From NCBI GenBank assembly GCA_041485385.1, contig JBGPJM010000178.1, forward strand, positions 1-10,598: 10,598 nt of DNA, written 5' to 3'. The notes under the pieces were generated by a model. That model had not been told where the DNA came from. It searched no databases and worked only from the letters and a program-made list of their open reading frames with translations. How positions within the stretch are numbered: position 1 is the first letter of the stretch; the number at the start of each line of letters is the position of its first letter. Below, one piece after another: positions 4,854 to 10,598 of this stretch. The position numbers were made by a program, and so were the translations under genes. Origin of the DNA: JBGPJM01 sp041485385 (GTDB taxonomy: Bacteria > Planctomycetota > Phycisphaerae > Phycisphaerales > UBA1924).

Positions 4854-5888
4854 CTACATCTCCGGCGCCGCCGCGGGTGCCTCGGCATTGATCGCCAGGG
4901 CCGGCGCGCCGGTCAGGGCGCGGACGATGCGGTCCACGTGCACGTGGCTGGTCTCGATGAACGCGCGGAAGCGTCGCTGCGTGCCGGCGGAGGCGGTGCC
5001 GGCGACGTACAGGCCGGGGACGTTGGTCTCCATCGTGGCGGGGTTGTGCACGGGGGCGAGGTTGTCCCCCTCCAGGCGCACGCCGGCGAGCTGGAAGAGC
5101 GCGGGGTCCTGCTCGTAGCCGGTGAGGATGAGTACGAAGTCGGCGGGGACATCCAGCGGGGCGCCGCCCCCCGCCGCGGCGAGCGTGACATTCGCGGGCG
5201 TGATCCGCGTCGGGATGGTGCGCGGGTGGAAGGCGATCCTCTTCTTGTCGATGAGCCAGTTGATCTCCGGGAGGAGCCAGTACTTGATGCGCTCGGGGTC
5301 GAACTTCTCGCCGCGGTAGCTGATGGAGACGTGCGCGCCGGCCCGCCAGCAGCGCATCGCCGCCTCCACCGCCGAGTTTTTGCCGCCGACGATGAGCACG
5401 CGCTGACGGAAGCAGGTGTGCGGTTCCTGGAAGTAGTGGCTCACGTGCGCGAGGTCCTCGCCGGGAATGTTCAGGAGGCGCGGGCGGTGCATGTCGCCGA
5501 TGGCGAGGACGACACTCTGCGCGAGGTACTCGCGCGGACCGGCGCGGGCCTGGGTGTGGACAAGGAAACCCTCCGGGCCGGGCCGGATCCCCGTCACCTG
5601 CTCGAAGGTGTGCACGCGCAGGTCGAACTGCTCGACAACGGCGCGGAGGTAGGCCAGGTACTCCTCGCGGCTGGGCTTGGCCTGGTCGGCCGTGACCAGC
5701 GGGACACCGGCGATGGCCAGGCGCTCGGGGGAGCTGAAGAAGCGGGTGTGCGGCGCGTACCAGGAGATGGTGTGCCCGATCTGGCCGGCGTCGACGTGGG
5801 CGTAGTCGATGCCCGCGGCCTTGAGGGCCGCGGCGAGCTCGAGGCCGATGGGGCCGGCGCCGATGATGAGGACAGGGGTGCGGGTCAT
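4854..5888 (-). CDS. ypdA: YpdA-family FAD/NAD(P)-dependent oxidoreductase
   Basis: The 344-residue flavoprotein belongs to the pyridine nucleotide-disulfide oxidoreductase superfamily. IIGAGPIGLELAAAL (residues 8-22) is the FAD-binding GxGxxG fold. GHTISWYAPHTRFFSSPERL (38-57), IGDMHRPRLLNIPGEDL, HVSHYFQEPH and IVGGKNSAVEAAMRC (166-180, NAD(P)H site) are typical of the YpdA group, as are ILTGYEQD and ETNVPGLYVAGTASAGTQ near the C-terminus. Characterised members act in bacillithiol disulfide reduction. There is no CxxC pair, as expected for the group, but the cysteine in the GGGPCG loop of the Staphylococcus enzyme is Ile14 here, so the same reaction cannot be assumed. The ATG at 5888 is chosen because the extension to 5945 is His/Pro-rich. 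It is last in the sugar cluster, 57 bases after the permease stop. Symbol indicates family, not proven function. Confidence 0.85.
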   Translation of the reverse strand: MTRTPVLIIGAGPIGLELAAALKAAGIDYAHVDAGQIGHTISWYAPHTRFFSSPERLAIAGVPLVTADQAKPSREEYLAYLRAVVEQFDLRVHTFEQVTGIRPGPEGFLVHTQARAGPREYLAQSVVLAIGDMHRPRLLNIPGEDLAHVSHYFQEPHTCFRQRVLIVGGKNSAVEAAMRCWRAGAHVSISYRGEKFDPERIKYWLLPEINWLIDKKRIAFHPRTIPTRITPANVTLAAAGGGAPLDVPADFVLILTGYEQDPALFQLAGVRLEGDNLAPVHNPATMETNVPGLYVAGTASAGTQRRFRAFIETSHVHVDRIVRALTGAPALAINAEAPAAAPEM

Positions 5889-5945
5889 CGGGCAACGGTA
5901 TTCAGCGTGCGCCGGGGGGTGGTGGTGGGGCGGCTTCACGCTCAC

Positions 5946-7079
<1,134 letters not shown>

Positions 7080-7145
7080 CGGGCGATGCGAGGAAGTCGG
7101 AGACACGAGAGGCGAGTGTGTGCGTCGGACGAGACCGGTCTTCCT

Positions 7146-7162
7146 CCGCCCCTTCGGGGCGG
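7146..7162 (-). promoter_or_regulatory. Intercistronic hairpin 2 (binding protein-permease gap)
   Basis: In the minus-strand transcript, CCGCCCC and GGGGCGG pair perfectly over 7 bp around a GAA loop. There is no T tract. Placed between a highly expressed binding-protein gene and its permease, such stems commonly stabilise the upstream message or lower downstream expression; that role is inferred. Confidence 0.45.
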
Positions 7163-7234
7163 GACTCCCATTTGCGCCCTCCGCGGGTTCCGCGACACCG
7201 AAACGGCGTCGCTCCACCCGTGGCGACATCCCTG

Positions 7235-7249
7235 CGCCCCTCCGGGGCG
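7235..7249 (-). promoter_or_regulatory. Intercistronic hairpin 1, just after the binding-protein stop
   Basis: CGCCCC and GGGGCG pair over 6 bp around a GGA loop, starting 5 bases after the stop at 7255. It has nearly the same core as the hairpin at 7146-7162, so the 7080-7254 gap may hold two arms of one dispersed planctomycete repeat. No T tract follows, so read-through to the permease is expected. Confidence 0.45.
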
Positions 7250-7254
7250 AAGAC

Positions 7255-8238
7255 TCACTCGATGAGGCGCTTGACCTCGGGGGAGTCCATGTTGTCCTTG
7301 GTGACGAGGACGGCGCCGGTGTCGATGCGGGTGTCGACCTTCTCGCCCTTGATGTGCTTGACGAGGGCCTCGACGGCCTTGTAGCCCATGGTGCGCGGAT
7401 CCTGCACGACGAGGGCGTCGATCTCGCCCTTCTTGAGGGCCTCGACCAGCGGCGGGGAGGCGTCGAAGCCGACGAACTTGATCTTGCCGGCAAGGTTGGA
7501 TTGGCGGAGTGCCAGGAGCATGCCGAAGGTGGAGGACTCGTTGGGGCAGAAGACGCCCCCGCCCCCCTCCGCGGCGGCCTTCACCTGGTCGATCATGTTG
7601 AGCGCGGCGGTCTTGGCCTCGCCGGAGGTGGCGCCGGCGTAGCGGTTGTCGCTGAGGACCCTGATGTCGGCGTGGGACTTGATGGCCGCGAGGAAGCCGG
7701 CCTCGCGGGCGTCGGTGCTGGCCGAGCCGACCTGGTACCTGAGGAGGACGACGCCGCCGGTGTTGCCCAGGAGCCTGGCGAGGTGCTCGCCGCCCATGTG
7801 GCCGGCCTTCTCCGAGTCGGTGGCGACGAAGGAGACGAAGTCCTTGCCGGCGTCGCCGTCGAGGGCGGAGTCGAAGATGACGATGGGGATTTTCTTGTCG
7901 CCGGCGGCCTTGACGGGGGCGACGAGGGCCTTGTGGTCGAGCGGCGCCAGGACGATGCCGCTGACGCCCTGCGAGACGAACTGCTGGACGAGCTGGATCT
8001 GCTGGGCGCGATCGTTCTCCTGGAGGGGGCCTTTCCAGGTGATCTGCACGCCCAGGTCCTCGCCGGCCTTCTTGGCGCCGGCCTCGACGGACTTCCAGAA
8101 GACGTGGGTGGTGCCCTTGGGGATGACGGCGATGGTGAGGGGGGCCTTGGTGGCGGGCTTGGCGGGCTGGGCGGCGGCCAGGCCGAGGGCGGTGCCGATG
8201 GCGGCGGTGAGGATGGCGAGCGTGGTGCGGCGGTGCAT
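7255..8238 (-). CDS. Sugar ABC transporter substrate-binding protein (RbsB-like, periplasmic)
   Basis: The 327-residue periplasmic binding protein belongs to the ribose/LacI-like family (Peripla_BP_4). Residues 1-23 (MHRRTTLAILTAAIGTALGLAAA) form a signal peptide with a likely cleavage after Ala-Ala-Ala; there is no lipobox cysteine, so it is soluble. LTIAVIPKGTTHVFWKSV (34-51) is the first strand and ligand-contact region. Also typical are QIQLVQQFVSQGVSGIVLAP, IPIVIFDSAL, KIKFVGFDASPPLVEALKKG and IDALVVQDPRTMGYKAVEAL. A good Shine-Dalgarno site precedes the ATG. It is co-directional with the aldolase and kinase upstream and the permease downstream, so it is probably the high-affinity receptor for the sugar that these enzymes degrade, with L-rhamnose the first guess. 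Xylose- or ribose-type ligands cannot be excluded from the sequence alone. Confidence 0.92.
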   Translation of the reverse strand: MHRRTTLAILTAAIGTALGLAAAQPAKPATKAPLTIAVIPKGTTHVFWKSVEAGAKKAGEDLGVQITWKGPLQENDRAQQIQLVQQFVSQGVSGIVLAPLDHKALVAPVKAAGDKKIPIVIFDSALDGDAGKDFVSFVATDSEKAGHMGGEHLARLLGNTGGVVLLRYQVGSASTDAREAGFLAAIKSHADIRVLSDNRYAGATSGEAKTAALNMIDQVKAAAEGGGGVFCPNESSTFGMLLALRQSNLAGKIKFVGFDASPPLVEALKKGEIDALVVQDPRTMGYKAVEALVKHIKGEKVDTRIDTGAVLVTKDNMDSPEVKRLIE

Positions 8239-8244
8239 GGCGTT

Positions 8245-8249
8245 TCCTC
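8245..8249 (-). promoter_or_regulatory. Ribosome binding site of the binding-protein gene
   Basis: GAGGA on the minus strand lies 6 bases before the ATG at 8238. It is one of the few good Shine-Dalgarno sites in the window, fitting the need for excess binding protein. Confidence 0.65.
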
Positions 8250-8270
8250 GTGTGCGTGGCGGGTGCGCGA

Positions 8271-8304
8271 GGGCGGGGGCGGGGTCGCGGGGTGGGGGGG
8301 CGGG
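8271..8304 (+). other. G-quadruplex-capable G tract between aldolase and binding-protein genes
   Basis: Runs of G3, G5, G4, G4, G7 and G3 are separated by 1-4 bases in the short gap before the binding-protein ribosome binding site. The G-rich strand is the template strand, and the transcript here is C-rich. Folding is inferred. Confidence 0.4.
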
Positions 8305-9066
8305 CTAGCTCTTGCCGATGATCTGCTGGCGGTAGTGGACGTCGGAGCGCTTGTGGATGCGGTCGATGTCGGCCTGGGAGAGAAGGGTGAGCGGGCCGAT
8401 GGAGAGGGCGCCAAGGCGGATGCGGGCGGCCTTGACGGCCATCATGGTGATGTTGCGGACGTCGCGCGCCGAGGCGCCGATGGCGATGAAGCCGTGGCTC
8501 TGGAGGTAGATGGTGCGCGGCAACTCGCCGTGCTCGACGATGAACTCGTCGACCTGGTGCTTGATCTGGCGGGCCAGCGGCAGGCCGGGGTCGACGTAGG
8601 GGACGAGCACCGGGGCGGGGCCGCAGATGACGACTTCCTCGGGGAAGACTCGCCCGGCGAGCGCCTCCTCGAAGCGTGCCGAGCACGTGAGCATGTTGAT
8701 GGTGGTGGGGTGGGTGTGGCCGACGTAGTTGACGCCGCTGAAGGAGAGGAGCGCGGCGTGCATGACGGTTTCGATGGAGGGGAGGGGCGTGGGCGCTGCG
8801 TCGAGCTTGCAGGCGATGAGCTCGGCGCGGATCTGATCGTCGGAGAGGTCGCGGGCGTCCAGCATCGCCAGGGCGCGGGGGGTGGAGAGCTGGACGAAAT
8901 CCTCGGAGCGGACGGTGGCGAGGGAGGTGCCGCTGGCCTTGACCCAGAAGGTGTTCTCCGGGCCGCGTGCCGAGGTGTTGCCGTCGCCGAGGATGGCGTA
9001 CTCGGGGTTGCCCAGGGTGTGGGAGAGGTCGAGGAGGTCCTGGGGTGATGGGCGGGGAGCGGTCAT
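8305..9066 (-). CDS. Class II aldolase, probable L-rhamnulose-1-phosphate aldolase
   Basis: The 253-residue cytoplasmic protein belongs to the class II aldolase/adducin family, zinc-dependent lyases that cleave rhamnulose- or fuculose-1-phosphate into dihydroxyacetone phosphate and L-lactaldehyde. GDGNTSAR (27-34) and FWVKASGTSL (40-49) form the phosphate-binding parts. PSIETVMHAALL (96-107) holds the conserved acidic Glu99. GHTHPTTINML (116-126) supplies zinc ligands His117 and His119, and QSHGFIAIG (189-197) the third, His191. Length is close to E. coli RhaD (about 274). The start overlaps the stop of the kinase gene as ATGA, and AAGAGG lies 7 bases upstream, so the two are probably translationally coupled. 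The rhamnulokinase partner favours rhamnulose-1-phosphate, but fuculose-1-phosphate is possible because the family's specificity is hard to read from sequence. Confidence 0.85.
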   Translation of the reverse strand: MTAPRPSPQDLLDLSHTLGNPEYAILGDGNTSARGPENTFWVKASGTSLATVRSEDFVQLSTPRALAMLDARDLSDDQIRAELIACKLDAAPTPLPSIETVMHAALLSFSGVNYVGHTHPTTINMLTCSARFEEALAGRVFPEEVVICGPAPVLVPYVDPGLPLARQIKHQVDEFIVEHGELPRTIYLQSHGFIAIGASARDVRNITMMAVKAARIRLGALSIGPLTLLSQADIDRIHKRSDVHYRQQIIGKS

Positions 9067-10598
9067 CGAGAGACCTCTTGGTGACGGCGGGAGGCGGCGT
9101 CCCAGGGGGCGGGGTCGTGGGGAGCATACTCGACGGTGTCGAAGGACGCCGCGACGATGCGGCGGATGGCGGCGCGGTCGGCGACAGCGCGGTGGCCCAT
9201 GGCCTGGACGAGGATATTGCCGGCGGCGGTGGCCTCGTGGGGGCCGACGACGACGCGCCGGTTGGTGGCGTCGGCGGTCATCTGGTTGAGGAAGGTGTTG
9301 CGCCCCCCGCCGCCGACGAGGTGGATGGTGCGGAGGGGGCGGCCGAGGAGTTCCTCGAGCTGGTGGAGGGTGCGCCGGTATTCGAGGGCGAGGCCTTCGA
9401 GGCAGGCGCGGGCGAAATCGCCGGGGGTGTCAGGGATGGGGTCGCCGTGCCGCGCGGCCTGGGTGCGGAGCTTCTCGAGCATGCGACCGGGCGCGACGAG
9501 GGCGGGATCGTTGATGTCCAGGCGGGTGCGGAATGGTTGGGAGGCGAGGGCGAGTTCGGTGAGCTGGGGATAGTCGATTGTCTGGCCGGCGGCGTGGAGG
9601 TCGGCGCGGACCTGTTGGAGGAGCCAGAGGCCGGCGATGTTCTTGAGGAAGCGGATGGTGCCGCCGACGCCGCGTTCGTTGGTGAATCCGGCGTGGTGCG
9701 CGGCATCGGAGAGGATGGGAGCCGGGAGCTCGACGCCGAGGAGGGACCATGTGCCGCTGGAGAGGTAGCACCACCCCCCCTCCCGCGCCCCGTCACGTGC
9801 GCCCGCGCCGGTGGCCGGCTCCGCGTCCGCCGGAACCGCGGCGACGGCCGAAGCGGTGTCGTGGGAGCCGGGAGCGATGACGTAGACATCGGTGTCGAGC
9901 CCGGCGCCGGCGGCGAGCTCGGGGAGGAGCGGGCCGATGGGCGTGCCGGGCTGGATGAGCGTTCCGAGAAGGCGCGGCGGGATGTCGAGCGGCTGGAGGA
10001 GGTCGGCGGCCCAGTTGCCGGTCTTGACGTCGAGCATCTGGCTGGTGGAGGCGATGGAGGCCTCGCTGGCGCGCCGGCCGGAGAGGAAGTAGTGGAAGAT
10101 GTCGGGCATGAAGAGGATGGAGGAGGCGGCGTCGAGGAGACCGGGCGAGGCGGCCCGCTGCGCGGCGAGCTGGCAGATGCTGTTAATCGCCATCGGGTGG
10201 ATGCCGGTGCGGGCGAAGAGGCGGTCCAGGCCGATGCGCTGCTGCACCAGGTCGAAGCCGCGCTGGTGCGAGGGGTCGCGGTAGCAGCGGGGGAGTTCAA
10301 CGAAGCTGCCCCGCGGCGTGAGCAGGCCGTAGTCGACGCCCCAGGTGTCGACGCCGACGGAGACGAGGTGCAGGTGGTGGAGGGAGCAGTGGCGCGCGGC
10401 GGCGGCGAGGCTGTCGAGGAGCTCCTGGCGGAGGGCGGCGAGGTTCCAGGAGAGGACGCCGCCCACGTCGAGGGTGGTGGTGGGGCAGCGGCGGAGCTCG
10501 TGCAGGGTGAGGCGGGGGGTGGGGGAGGCGGGCGCGAGAACGCCGAGGATGGCGCGCCCGGATTCGGCGCCGAGGTCGATGGCGAGGTGGGCGGGGAG
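9063..10598 (-). CDS. rhaB: Rhamnulokinase-like FGGY carbohydrate kinase (5' partial)
   Basis: The frame is open to the right edge; 511 residues are visible. The edge reads LPAHLAIDLGAESGRAILG, the standard ATPase phosphate-1 motif, so only a few start codons are missing; the GTG at 10466 is internal. Rhamnulokinase phosphorylates L-rhamnulose at C1 with ATP in the cytoplasm. VGVDTWGVDYGLL (81-93), PDIFHYFLSG, APGSHDTASAV (catalytic Asp about 247), YLSSGTWSLLGVELP, FTNERGVGGTIRFLKNIAG and HLVGGGGRNTFLNQM are all close to RhaB. A Gly/Ala-rich stretch of about 15-20 residues (around 255-274) between the catalytic loop and YLSSGTW is longer than in E. coli. The stop overlaps the aldolase start (ATGA). 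Rhamnulose is strongly suggested; other ketose kinases of the FGGY family are less likely because of the TNERGVGGTIRFLKN signature. Confidence 0.9.
   Translation of the reverse strand, partial: LPAHLAIDLGAESGRAILGVLAPASPTPRLTLHELRRCPTTTLDVGGVLSWNLAALRQELLDSLAAAARHCSLHHLHLVSVGVDTWGVDYGLLTPRGSFVELPRCYRDPSHQRGFDLVQQRIGLDRLFARTGIHPMAINSICQLAAQRAASPGLLDAASSILFMPDIFHYFLSGRRASEASIASTSQMLDVKTGNWAADLLQPLDIPPRLLGTLIQPGTPIGPLLPELAAGAGLDTDVYVIAPGSHDTASAVAAVPADAEPATGAGARDGAREGGWCYLSSGTWSLLGVELPAPILSDAAHHAGFTNERGVGGTIRFLKNIAGLWLLQQVRADLHAAGQTIDYPQLTELALASQPFRTRLDINDPALVAPGRMLEKLRTQAARHGDPIPDTPGDFARACLEGLALEYRRTLHQLEELLGRPLRTIHLVGGGGRNTFLNQMTADATNRRVVVGPHEATAAGNILVQAMGHRAVADRAAIRRIVAASFDTVEYAPHDPAPWDAASRRHQEVSR
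9074..9079 (-). promoter_or_regulatory. Ribosome binding site of the aldolase gene
   Basis: AAGAGG on the minus strand, 7 bases before the ATG at 9066 and inside the end of the kinase coding sequence. Together with the ATGA overlap it fixes the aldolase start. Confidence 0.6.

Noticed and set aside
7080..7493. N-terminal extension of the permease to 7493
   Set aside because: It overlaps the end of the binding-protein gene out of frame, is Ser/Arg/Pro-rich, and the membrane protein begins naturally at 7079.

Overview
The window looks like a chromosomal piece from a GC-rich member of the Planctomycetota, most likely class Phycisphaerae. Four things suggest this. The first gene ends in two copies of the GC-type dockerin anchor (ADFNHDTIVNSQDFFDFL...FFAGC) that is typical of that group. 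A small zinc-ribbon membrane protein of planctomycete style follows. The intergenic DNA is full of short dispersed repeats. Shine-Dalgarno sites are patchy. This assignment is inferred from protein style, not from a marker gene.

Layout, left to right. (1) 3-1964, plus strand: the 3' part of a secreted protein with a phosphate-binding-protein-like (PstS-type) domain and calcium-binding dockerin-like repeats, closed by a clear hairpin terminator. (2) 2103-2802, minus strand: a four-cysteine zinc-ribbon membrane protein and, upstream of it, a 49-residue hydrophobic ORF that is easily missed. (3) 2803-3649: no convincing gene, one possible decayed small ORF and three copies of a ~75 bp repeat (one inverted). 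(4) 3650-4120, plus strand: a thioredoxin-type arsenate reductase (arsC) whose last residues are encoded by a dispersed-repeat-like sequence. (5) 4121-4853: a convergent intergenic region with an inverted repeat and two clusters of A-tracts repeated every 10 bp, a pattern expected to bend DNA. (6) 4854-10598, minus strand: a five-gene cluster read right to left, comprising a rhamnulokinase-like FGGY kinase (its start lies beyond the right edge), a class II sugar-phosphate aldolase, a sugar ABC-transporter binding protein, its RbsC-type permease, and a YpdA-family FAD oxidoreductase.

The minus-strand cluster reads as uptake and catabolism of a deoxy-sugar, probably L-rhamnose. The binding protein and permease import the sugar, the kinase phosphorylates the ketose (rhamnulose), and the aldolase splits the phosphate ester into dihydroxyacetone phosphate and lactaldehyde. 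The transporter ATPase, the isomerase and a regulator are not in the window and would be expected to the right. Kinase and aldolase overlap by 4 bases (ATGA), so they are probably translationally coupled. The oddest observations are the 10-bp-phased A-tract clusters, a permease with about 48 extra residues, a YpdA homologue lacking the family's reported key cysteine, the three-copy intergenic element, and a small membrane ORF with an interrupted frame directly upstream. I did not find an obvious new defence system, CRISPR array, tRNA or mobile element.
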